From assembly GCA_003013855.2 (NCBI GenBank), contig PVNU02000853.1, positions 2,108,001-2,172,000 on the forward strand: 64,000 nt of DNA, written 5' to 3'. Below are positions 33,686-44,194 of the stretch, piece by piece. The notes below the pieces were generated by a model, which had not been told where the DNA came from, searched no databases, and worked only from the letters and a program-made list of their open reading frames with translations. Position 1 is the first letter of the stretch, and every line of letters begins with the position of its first letter. The position numbers and the translations under genes were made by a program. This DNA is from Liriodendron chinense. Its lineage: Eukaryota > Streptophyta > Magnoliopsida > Magnoliales > Magnoliaceae.

Positions 33686-36600
33686 CTAATTAGGGGTGGC
33701 AATCGATTGGTGGCCAACATGTGATCCATTTAGTTGTGGACCCCAACTCAACAGCGTATACATTAAAAAAAAAAAAAAAAATTCTTAGATGCACGTTTTG
33801 AAATTGTGTCGGATCGTCTAACATGACACCTTACGAAAATCGCGGAAGCTTGTGGAGCAACTTAGAACTACGACAAGTCCTAGAGAGGGGGGGTGATTAG
33901 GACCTTTCTAAATCCTTTTAAAAAACTCTTGCCTAATTAAACTAATTAGCAATTATAAACTAATTCAGCAAGTAACACTTAGCTTCCAAGCTTAAGTGGG
34001 TCCAATCACAAGGGCTAGAAAAGATAAAACAATTAAGCAAACTAGCCTAAGCACATAGATTATAAATGATACAACAAGTTGAGCAATTAATCTATGTGCA
34101 ATATCTAGACTGTAAATGATATACCTATCAAGCAACCGGTCTACATAGTGAAACTACAAAATGTGTATGAGAAACTACCTATCATGCATAGCATATATTC
34201 CATTCAAGCATTCATATAATTAACAATTAACTTAACGATGCTAGAATAACAATGTGCTTAAATGACAATCACAAACATAATGATGTACAGTGGTTTGGTT
34301 TCCCTACTCCACTCCCGGTTACTGTACTCACCCCTCAAATACACCGGATTTCACTAAGGGAGTTTAAATTAGGTTCCTCCCAACCTATGACGGAGATTTT
34401 ACAGGATCATCTCTCAACCTAGATGTTTATGGGTTTCATCCAACCCAGGAGTTTACAAGTTACTTCCCACCCTTCGATCATACTCAAGAACCTAGCATAC
34501 ACTCCCGCTGAAGGCTTCCCTTGGAGACTTGGTTGAATTTGATTCCAAACTCTGACTCTCATTAATCCTCCACAAGGAAAGAGTGCAAGTGGACTCTTAA
34601 AATGACACTTGTCGAATAGAGCCCCTTGTTTAGCGCCGCTTGGGTTGCTTGATCTCTTCTCTCTCGTGCTTCAATCAGCTCTCCTTTTCTCCCCCGATCA
34701 TGTTGACGATGCTTTGCCAAGGCCTCAGCTCCACTGATCAGTTGCATTGCATTTGATGCCTCAAGAGATGCCCAAGATGCTAGGAAATAGGTTAAATCTT
34801 TTATAGATGGTTGTGTGTTGCAAGCCTAGAAGGATTCACCTATTTGGGTCTCTGGAGTAGTTCAGACAAAGGATATACTTATGGTGTAGGTGTCTAAAAT
34901 ATCTAGAGATCAAGAGAGAGCAAGGTCATCTTCATTTGAGCTTTGAATGCTCCATTCTTGTGATGAATCACAAGGAAGATTACTTGGGTAGCTTATGATT
35001 AGAGCCTAGTGATAATGGCAATGAGGGTGGTTTCTAATGCATTAAAATATCTCTCTTAAGCCCAAGAACCGCACCCCGTCTTTATATAGATAAGGCTCCA
35101 ACGGTTGAAAAAGGGGTAATAACGGCTCTCTGGCTACTTGCCGCTACGTGCCTGCGACTGGTTGCTAAGGGCCAGCGATCGGTCACAATTGACCAACGAT
35201 CAGTCTAATTAAGCCAGGGACAATGAGTTTGGTTGTTGTTCCAGTTCGGCCATTTGCGATCAGTCGACTAAGTGTGGCGACCGGTCACACAAGGCCCATC
35301 GATTGGTCGCATTTTCCAGCGACTAGCCTCATTGATCAGGTAGCTTGCTTTCTTGATTGGGCCTCTGGCGACTGGTCGCATAGTGCTTGCGACCGATCAC
35401 ACAGGGCTTGCGATCGGTCTCTGACCAGTCACCAGACACATGAATTCTGCTGTTTTTTCTGTTTGTTTACAGCAGTTCATGAACCTCTTAGGCCTTCTAA
35501 TGGTTGGTCTTTTGGGACTCAAAAAGCTATTCTAAGATGACTAAAAGTTTACCTGTGGGTCAAGTCATCTAGAGGAATGGTTTTGGTTTAGGTTCAAGGG
35601 TTTTGGCTCACCAAGGCATCTCGTTTACCTGTTTATTCTTCCTTGATGTGGCTAATCCACTTGTGTCTTCAGTCTTTATCTTCTTTGGGATCATCCAACA
35701 CCTAGACTGTCACGCCCCAAACCTGGGGACCGGGCTCACTAAATTCCTGATCGCCGACCTTGGTGCCAACAGCCTCCGTAGTACCCCATTCTCGGCTCCT
35801 GGCTCTCATATGCCAGGTTCCGATCCTAGGATCCCACCAGGAGGATTTTCAGGATAACTTTTTTTTTGTAAAGGAGCATAATAAAAAACCATAAAACATC
35901 ATCAGATATCCACTATATAGGTTGTTGAGTACAGTGCTGGAAAGGGAAATAAAAAATGTGGCAAAAGCCCAAAATATCAGGTACATGAACTGAGCTCAAC
36001 GCTGCTGATGTGCCCTAGTACCTGCAGCGTAAACAAACGCGCATAAGCTTCCTACGAAGCTCAGTAGAGTGTGTGTGTGCTTGTGTGATGCATATGACAA
36101 GTATACAAATATCAGAGTAAGTGAAAGTGATAGAGGGCTAAGTTACCAAGTTCATGAATGCTATCAGCCATCGTAAGGCTATGCGATGCAAAGGCCTATA
36201 TGGCCGAGTGTTACATGCTAGAGATGCAATGCAAACACGTCAATCCTCAACTAATCCACATATCAAAATGGTTCTCATCAAGGACATCACCGGGATCTAG
36301 TACACTCTGATACTGGCCGCCGCACATCGCGCGTATACCAAGCGAGTAGAAAAGACCTCACTATCCGCCTCGTCAGTGGTATGCCAATGCCCACCCGGCT
36401 CGCCGATAGCGGACCTATTTCACGAGCTGGTCAGACTCGACCTAGCTTATAGCCCACTGCACCAGGGCGGATAAGGTTACACCCCTTTCCAACCGACCTC
36501 GACACAGTGGGAGACGCGGCCTACTGGTATTTGGCACTCGGGCGCTCATGTTATCCACTCGGTTTCGACGTTGGAGCATCCTACTGGTATCACAGGGTTT

Positions 36601-38039
36601 AGGGACTTTCACCCAAGGACATCCATAGCGCCCATGTGCTCGAACATGTTTCCGGTGTCCATTACTGCCAACCACGATGTGACTATGGTGGCCACCACCC
36701 CGATGCCGCTAGGGTGTGAAGGCGATCGTGACATACATAATGTGAAATGCATGAGTCATACAATCCAAGTCATGCACCAAACTTACGCATACTGCGCAAT
36801 CATGCGGGGCAACCCTGTCTCGCACGGGTCCCCTAAGTATAACAAGCCAAAATAGCATATGCTATGATTAATCATGGTCCATAACAGGCATACAAATGAT
36901 GCGTATGGGCATATGAATGGGCATGATATTCATTATACTAAGCATATTATCAGTGTGACTTATCAAGCTAAGTATACTAGCATGTTACCAAGCATATCAT
37001 GTGATGTTGGCCTTAAATGGCTCAATATATGTAGAGAGTGGGACTTAGATTGTGGGCCCCATTGGAAATGGAAAGGTCTTCGTGGCATAGTCCACTTGAG
37101 ACTATATCGGCCCCATACTTGGGCCTGCACATACAAAGTAGGCTAACAAAATAGGTGTACGGCATGGATAAAACATATATATCAAAGGAGGGACCATGAC
37201 GGGCCTCGCCCACAGGTCGGATAGCAAATATACATCATCGTAGGTCTTAGGAAGTTTCAGTGGTAGGTATTCAATCACCATCATTTCTAAGCAAAGCCCA
37301 CTCAAATTGGGCCCCACGCATCGGTTAAGACGGGTGGCATGATACGCAATACATCCATCAAGGTGGAACCCAAAGATGGGCCCACACCCTCTAGTTGGAT
37401 GAAAGATAATCATCATAGTGGCCCCAAGAAAACTTTCAATGGTGGGTGGCAATGACCACTGTTCCCTGCGGGTGTGTTCCACTTGACGTTTGGATTTGCC
37501 TCATTTTTGGGGCCATGTCCTAAAATGGCATGGAAAAACAGATGGGCAGCATGAATAAAACAAGTACATCATGGTGGGACCCACAGGGTGGGCCACGCAC
37601 GCTATCTGCAGCATGTGTACGCACGCTGTCTGCAGCGTGGGACCCCCCTAGGTAGCATTAGTTTAGAATCAAGCTAATATTTGTGTTTTCCCCTCCATCT
37701 AGACCTATGCCACAGGTCTGGATGGCATTACAACATTACAGTGAGCCTTTGGAAGGCTTCAACGGTAGACATCATTGTCTCCCACTGCTTCCTATGTGGT
37801 GGCCCACTCAAAATTTAGATCCGGCTCAGATCTGGGCCCGTGGACTAAAATGATCTGGGAAGCAGGATGGGTGGTGTGGATGATACACATACATCATTGT
37901 GGGTCGGGAAATATTTCAACAGTGGACGTCACTATCCCCACTGTTCTCTATGTTGTGGCACACCTGGGAAGTGAATCTGGCCCAAAATGTGCCTGAGGCC
38001 TAAAATGATTTAGCAAAAGGGATGAACGACGTGGATGGT

Positions 38040-38970
38040 ACATATACATCATGGCGGGTCCCAGGAGTGGGCCACCTGCTGGGCAACCCAACGGGTCCAG
38101 CGCCGTGGACGCTGGTTACTCCTAGCGTCAGAGACGCTGGGAGCCTTGTTCCCCCCTTTTTTTTTTTCCTTTTTTTTTGTTTCCTTGGTTTTCATCAAGT
38201 GGGGCCCACATGAGGATGATCCACTTCGTCTATCAGATTTTTCAGCTCATGGGGGACCCAAAGAGCCCCATATTGGGTATGTGATTCGGTCTAGAAACAT
38301 CAAGGTGGGCCAAAGAAGGTTTGACAGTAGGCACCATCATCTTCACTGTTTCATGTGGTGCGGTCCGCTTAAGATTTGGATCTGTTTCACGATTGGGCCC
38401 TGGCCCTATTATGATCCGGGAAAACAGATGGACGGTGTGGATTCAACATAAACATCAAGGTGGGTCCCACGAGTGGGGACCCCACCCACGCCGTTCCAGC
38501 GCCCTGATGCTGGACAGTCCCAGCATCTCTGACGCTGAGGGTGTCCAGCCTTCGGGTTTTTTTTATTTTTTTTATTTTCAAGTGGGGCCCACATGAATAT
38601 GATCCACTCCGTCTATCAGATTTCCCAGCTCATGGGGGACCCAAAGAGTCCTATTTTGGGTATGTAAATACGACAGTGGGCCTAAGAAGTTCTCAACAGT
38701 GGTATCATTATCTTCACTGTTTTCTATGGTGTGGTCCACTTGAGATCTGGATCTGTCTCTTTTTTTTTTGTCCAAGGCCTAACATGGCCTGGCAGAAAAT
38801 ATGGACGGTGTGGATTAAATCCATACATCATGGTGGGTCCCACGAGTGGGGACCCCACCCTTTGGTTCAGGGAATCTGGACGCTGGTTCCAGCGTCAGAG
38901 GCGCTGAGAACGTCCAGCGTCTGGAGTTCTTGTATTTTTTATTTTATTATTATTATTATTATTATTATAT
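38040..38970 (+). repeat. Tandem ~384-bp units inside the 3.8-kb LTR
   Basis: The phrase CAAGTGGGGCCCACATGA starts at 38196 and again at 38579. A third, weaker unit starts near 38972 (CTGGTGGGGTCCATACATGG). Each unit ends in GAGTGGGGACCCCACC followed by hairpin-forming GACGCTGG / CCAGCGTC words and then a T-rich run. The units share the termini of the GTGGGCCC repeat family. Confidence 0.8.
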
Positions 38971-39351
38971 CCAACTGGTGGGGTCCATACATGGATGATC
39001 CAATCCATCCATCTGGTTGTCCATCACAAGGTGGGCCCAAATTTATGGATCAAGCCAAACTTTGCATTTTTCCTTCATCCAGATCTTTGTGATCTAAAGA
39101 ATGGGGTAAGATGGGAAAATAAGCATCATGGTGGGCCACACAGGGTGGTCCACCTGTCTCACAGCATGGCCCACTTGTGGGCCCAAAAAAAATGAAAGGC
39201 AAACAAAGAAAAAGGGGAGTTTATGTTCCCCCTTGCACTCACTTGAAAGATGAACGGTTGAATCGAATTGGATGGTTGATCGAACGGTTCGGATGATGGT
39301 TGGGGCTCTCCAAGCTTTGATCTCCACCTTCTAATTCCTATAACTCCCTCT

Positions 39352-39354
<3 letters not shown>

Positions 39355-39389
<35 letters not shown>
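39355..39389. repeat. (CT)n microsatellite
   Basis: An uninterrupted run of CT dinucleotides lies near the 3' end of the 3.8-kb solo LTR. Confidence 0.95.
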
Positions 39390-39394
<5 letters not shown>

Positions 39395-40998
39395 TCAAAA
39401 TGGGAAGTGAGATGCCCACATTGACACATTGACCTATATAATTGATAAATAAGGTGCCTTAAACTAAACATTCGGAGGGCAAATCAGGGTACGGGTCTTA
39501 CATAGACACATTGACCTATATAATTGATAAATAAGGTGCCCTATTATGCCGTAGAAAAGTGCACTAACACATTTAAGATTAGCATTCTCATAAGAAGGCT
39601 GCAACACCTATAATAACATTGAAAATAAGAAAAAAAGGTAAACATGAAGTGCAACATTTATTGATTTCATGTATTCGCCTAGTTTTAGTTTACAAGCCAT
39701 TCATCATATGGTTAGGAATGTTCGAACAATATGATCCTTTAACATGGGCATTCTTAGTTGGGCCCATTAATGAATGGTCTAGATTGAGAATCAATCAAGA
39801 TATTGATTATTTGGATTGGAAATGCTGATGCTCCATTGTTGCTCCACCTTGCCATCATATGGGTGCCATCTTGGATGCCCATCAGCATTCTAGTGCAAAC
39901 AACTCGTAAATTGGCACAAATAATGTGGATGGTTCAATAATCAGTTCAAATTATAAACTAGTTGGGCTCCTCTTGAATTGTTGATTAAAAAGTAATATTG
40001 TGACTCTAAAAAGACAATTCTCGATCTTTATATCATGGAGCTTTGTTTGTTGAATATGAATCTCTACTTTTAAGCCTAAAGTATTCACTTTAGAGAAATG
40101 ACCTAATGCTGGTCTAGTTAATTGATTTGGCCCGCAGTACGTAGTCCATTGTGCAAAGAACAAACTGAATGGATGATTCTAAAGCTTTGAGCAATGGCCT
40201 ATAAAATGGATGTTCAAGTTCATTTATATTAAATAGGCCCAACCATCAACTGATCCATTATTTTTTATGTCTAATACTATGCTTTTGAGCCTCTAGCATT
40301 GGTCAACTTGACTCTTGAGACATGCTTTGCTTTAAACTTCATTTTGGGTTGAGATTGTTATTTGCCCTTTGGTGTTATCTATTTACGCCTTGGGTCATTA
40401 CTTAAGAGACTATGACATAAGAAGTTTGCTCATGTTTACAATATGGTAACTTGGTGCTTAGTATTTTTTTAATCTTTTTTTTATGTATTCATTTAATTTA
40501 GCTATGTACTGCATTTGCATATTATTGTTGTTTCCAGTTTAACACAAATCAATCAATTACCCTTCAAAGATGATAGATTGATGCAACCAATTTGCCTCAT
40601 ACATATCCTATACTTAATTGTGTACAATCAACATTGTAATTTTTTTTATTTATTGTTTGAGGCTAATGCCCTTGAGGCTTATGCCTCACCTCATATGCCC
40701 AGCCACCTCAACTATGCCACATATCTTTAAAAACCTAGGTTGACATGATCAAAGTGAGATGTGTATGGCAGCTTGACTAGATCCTTTTGAGTTTTGTAGC
40801 AGGGGTTCTGGAAAGTTCATTCTTGAAGAATTTCAAAATTCCAAGCCCATTTAATCATTGAAAAGCTTCAATGCTCTATCTTTGTAATATTATGAATGAA
40901 GCCTCAATGCTTCATTTTTCACACTAAGTAGATTGGTTGGAGAACCAGAAGATATTTTCTTTTTAATTAAAAGAGATTATGGTGTTGGTCTTTTACAG

Positions 40999-41134
40999 GT
41001 TTTGGGTGCATTTGTCAATGTCTTATATCTTTACATTTTGGACATGCTATGTGCTATATAATGAATATGAAATCGTAGCTTCAATGAGGTTGCGTTTTCT
41101 TGCATCTGAAAATCGTCGTCCAGATCAATTTACG
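40999..41134 (+). CDS. OSCA1/CSC1-type channel, third coding exon
   Basis: After the acceptor TTTTACAG (40998) the frame completes an Arg codon and continues FWVHLSMSYIFTFWTCYVLY (third membrane segment), then EIVASMRLRFLASENRRPDQ and FT. It closes in phase 0 at ACG|GTGAGT (41134/41135). The motif LRFLASE.RRPDQFT is highly conserved in OSCA1 channels and precedes the cytosolic domain that starts VLVRN in the family. The three exons total 600 nt, or 200 codons, about a quarter of the usual ~770 residues. No stop or frameshift occurs, so the host gene appears intact as far as it can be seen. Confidence 0.94.
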
Positions 41135-41507
41135 GTGAGTCTCTTCTGGAAATTATAACTTATGTTCCATCAGCTTTAAAATGAATATCTTATTTAAATC
41201 CATCTGAATTTGGGTTCTCATTAGTGGTAAAAAGTATAAAATAAAATGTTTTTTTTTTTTTTACATCGTTTGTTTAGATTCATAGTTACTCTGACATTCT
41301 TATTTTGTACCATTATAATGAATTTTCATGCTTAAAATGTGTTAAGTTGTTTATGGATGTGGATGTAGGCCATACCCTTGTACAGCCCACCAAGGCTCAC
41401 TTAGATTTGTTTTTATGCTTGCTCTATTGTTAATAGTGGCTTAGGACATGATGGGGATCCTTGTTTTTGTTATTAAGGGACTTTTTTCATTATGAAAATT
41501 CATTAAT

Positions 41508-41510
<3 letters not shown>

Positions 41511-41572
<62 letters not shown>
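41511..41572. repeat. (AG)n microsatellite
   Basis: A run of about 31 AG dinucleotides, followed by GTGGGGGTGCC. It may mark the 5' side of the old copia relic that is recognisable from 42160. Confidence 0.95.
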
Positions 41573-41576
<4 letters not shown>

Positions 41577-42159
41577 GGTGCCAATCCTAATTTGGGTCCC
41601 TCTCTTCTCCTAACCTTCTCCTCTTCTTTCTCTCTTTCTTCTCTTTGTTTCTTTCTCTATACTTTTAGATGGTATCAAGTGTCATTGTTTCTGATTTACC
41701 CTTCTTCTTTCTTCTTTTCTCTCTTTCTCCCTCTTTTATCATTTGGTACTTCTCATCCCCCTTGTGCCAAAAATCTTTTAATAACCTAGGGTTTCTTTTT
41801 CTTTTTCTTTTTTGTTGGTGTCGGGCCTTTTGTAATGGTCTGTGCATGAATAGGTAAATGAAGTCCACGTGATCTCACCTCTCATGTGATTATTTGAAGC
41901 GTGTGGGCTGGTTGCTCGTGTTGGATGTTGTGTTCATAATCATCTTAATCCATAACTGTTGGAAAGTGTGGATTGTGGGCTAATTTCTATCTCTAAGCAT
42001 GGTGTGCGCATTGTATGAACCATACAAGTGGGATGTTCATCAATCATGCTAGGTCAGCCCATGTTTGTGCAAGACTTGTGGTATTCTCTTTTTCACTTGT
42101 TCTGATGGGGATGAAAAATGATTTGAAATCTTGATTCATAAATCCATATGATTTTTTAG

Positions 42160-42500
42160 GGGACAAGATTACCTCTATTAAATTAAATGGAACTAATTCT
42201 CTCCAGTTATCTTAAGTCCATTCAAGTGTTTCTAATGGCCAAGGGAAAATTAACATATTTGACCACGGAGAAACCTGATGAGAGTTCCAGTATTTATAAT
42301 TAATGGATCCAGGAGAATGCCCAAGTTATGACATGATTGTGGAATAGTATGGAACCATCCATCAGTGCGAATGTAATGTTTTTGGACATTGCAAAGGAGT
42401 TGTGGGATGCGTTTTGAGAGATGTACTCATTCGACAAAAACATCTCTAATATGTATCAGTAATATAGAGAAATCATTGAGTGTTCGCCAAGGCTTTTCGT
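42160..42500 (+). pseudogene. Ty1/copia gag relic (outermost element of the nest)
   Basis: Across shifting frames the text ITSIKLNGTNSLQ, AKGKLTYLTTEKPDESS, WIQENAQVM.LWNSMEPSIS and DIAKELWDAF.EMYSFDKNIS is readable. This is the N-terminal copia gag (UBN2-type) domain, and it closely resembles gag of the better-preserved copia at 58600-59000. Stops and frameshifts are frequent. The 3' continuation is interrupted by a MITE (42746) and a gypsy element (43517). A matching-orientation integrase relic resumes at 63333. Confidence 0.75.
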
Positions 42501-42745
42501 CACAATCTAGCTACATGCATATACTCCAAGCTTGGCATCAATAAGGTCAATACTCCATCAACAAGTCCTTCCCTTTCATTATCATCTGTCCTGTTTGTTC
42601 CATAATTTCTTTCAAGTCTTCTGTCTGTTAGCAACCTTATCAAATCTCTTAATTGCTTTGTCGCTTTCTATCTTTTCACATTGTATTTTCTAGGATCTTA
42701 AGATGAAGAAGAATATTGTTTGGAGGATAGAACATGACGAGTTAT

Positions 42746-43511
42746 TTGTTTGAAGTATCTCCGATATTAACGAAATATCCCTAATATTATCCATATCTCT
42801 AGCTCGGCGATATCGATAACACTGGTAACGATACCGATAACACAGGTATCAGAAATTTCAGGTATCAATGATGTATCGTTAAGTATCGCCAATACTTTCG
42901 ATTATGTAAATTTTGGGTGTTGCTTGTATCGCTAGTGTATCGGCGATATTTCAATAATATCAGTAGTGTATCGATATTGCAAAAAAATTGTTTATTAAAA
43001 AAATTCATTTCAGTTTTTTTTTATGGGTGCATGGTTGTATGTAGTGTTCAATTTTTCGACGATAATATTGTTATCGCAACATGCGCGACATTGAGACCAC
43101 AATATTTCGCTTCCTTTCCAGTTGTCAACGATTCCTCATCGAAATATCGTGTGTTGTTGATATTCTAAGTATTGATGGATGTTTAGATGAAAGGTTGGAT
43201 GGTTTGATGGATAGATGGGATAGTTAGATGGATAGATGGGATGGATGGGATGTTGGGACTGATTTCTTATGACAACACATGCTTTTAGGTAAATATGGAA
43301 ACTTATTATGTATGCATTCTTTATGCAATTTTTTATTCCTAAATATGCAAATATGTGTATTTTAGCATCTTCTAAAGTTTCAATAAAAAATTCCACTATT
43401 TTCCCCTTGTTTCCTTGAATTTCTAGTTATCGGCGATATTATTGGCAATATTGATATTTTTTCCATATCCCCATCCAATGAAACTTACAGTGATACCGAT
43501 ACTCCGAACAA
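42746..43511. mobile_element. TATCG-rich hAT-like MITE
   Basis: The termini are TTGTTTGAAGTATC and, inverted, TTGTTCGGAGTATC. The 766-bp body is packed with CGATATT, GGTATC and TATCG words near both ends and has a unique centre with GGATGG/GATAGATGGGATGG repeats. It matches 31827-33685 and 51657-52504 throughout. The gypsy element at 43517 is inserted immediately to its right. The 8-bp flanks do not match cleanly. Confidence 0.7.
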
Positions 43512-43516
43512 TTATA

Positions 43517-44194
43517 TGGCGCAGGTATAGACGTGGTGAGATCGATCACCGTCTCTCTCACATGATAATCACTCCAAATCCACGGAGCCTTCAGGAATCG
43601 TCAACCGGACTTCCTTGAATCCACAAGGGGAAGTTCTCGAGTCCAAGAGAAGAAGAGAAAAGCAAAGCTTTATTGATAAAAGATGAATAATAATCCTTAA
43701 ACACAAAATTAAAAGAGTTTAAATACTCCTAAACTCGTAAGAAAACCCTAAAACCAAGATTAGAAAGAAACTTAATTAAAACGAAAAAAATGGTAAGTTC
43801 GCGCGCAAAAGATCGACACTTGACGGTCGGTCGGTAGGGGCTGTCGACCGGTCGCAGTTGATTGTTGATCGGTCGATACCTTTGGTCGATCGATCGTTAG
43901 GACCCAAAACTTTCCCGCGATAAATGCCTACTTTGTGAAGAAATTGGGCCAGTCAACGGGGAAATTCGACTAGTCAACGGGGACTTAAAACAATCTAGCG
44001 TGTGGGGCTTCTGGCTCATTAAAATTCAGTTGGTCGGTCTACGACTCTACGGCCTAATTTGGCCGGTCGGCAGGAGCGTTCAACCGGTCGACGGGGCCTG
44101 TCGACTAGCTGTTTTTCTAAACTTTGATTCCTTCTTCCCTTCCTTGCTTTGGTCCATTCGCACTATGTATTCTTTAGCAACCCTCTTTACATCA
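43517..44194 (-). mobile_element. 3' LTR of the Ty3/gypsy element
   Basis: It matches the LTR at 62676-63324 over its whole length, with indels. Its 5' end on the minus strand (TGATGTAAAGAGGG) is preceded by the purine tract AAGTGGGAGGGAC. U3 carries many GTCGACCGGTCG/GGTCGATCG words (43820-44110). It is 678 bp long. Confidence 0.92.

Larger units (their letters stand above)
35708..39502 (+). mobile_element. 3.8-kb solo LTR (Del/Tekay-like ends), perfect TSD TAGAC
   Basis: It begins TGTCACGCCCCAAACCTGGG and ends GGGTACGGGTCTTACA, end motifs I associate with large Ty3/gypsy Del/Tekay LTRs. TAGAC flanks both sides (35703-35707, 39503-39507). At 3,795 bp it is the longest LTR here. Its middle (37020-39190) is built from GTGGGCCC-type segments, including tandem units of about 384 bp. 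A CT microsatellite (about 39355-39389) lies near the 3' end. No coding region is present, so it is a solo LTR. Confidence 0.9.
33799..39569 (-). mobile_element. Solo SIRE-like LTR, interrupted by another solo LTR; TSD CGTTT/CATTT
   Basis: On the minus strand it would start TGTTAGTGCACTTTTCTACGG and end near ...GACACAATTTCA. The flanking 5-mers CGTTT (33794-33798) and CATTT (39570-39574) differ by one CpG decay. A second copy of the same LTR occupies 52793-61519. The block CCTAATCACCCCCCC (reversed near 33886-33903) is typical of Maximus/SIRE copia LTR ends. U3 carries GCGACCGGTC-like words (35140-35420). The LTR is split 62 bp from its end by the element at 35708-39502. Without that insertion it is about 1.97 kb. 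Confidence 0.82.
27690..40998 (+). other. 13.3-kb intron of the OSCA1-type gene
   Basis: The borders are GTTAGAAT at 27690 and CTTTTACAG at 40998. The flanking exons join in phase (AG+G, Arg). It carries a SINE candidate (31050-31197), a TATCG-rich MITE (31827-33685), three solo LTRs (31933-32923; 33799-39569; 35708-39502) and microsatellites. The stretches 27700-30600 and 39570-40990 show no element I can name. Repeated phrases such as CTTATCCCTTCCTAAC (about 28851 and 29873) suggest old, decayed repeats. Confidence 0.88.

Noticed and set aside
38035..39092. ORFs of 91-183 codons in the 3.8-kb LTR
   Set aside because: They lie in tandem GTGGGCCC repeat units, repeat the same peptide with shifts, and contain poly-Phe from T-runs.
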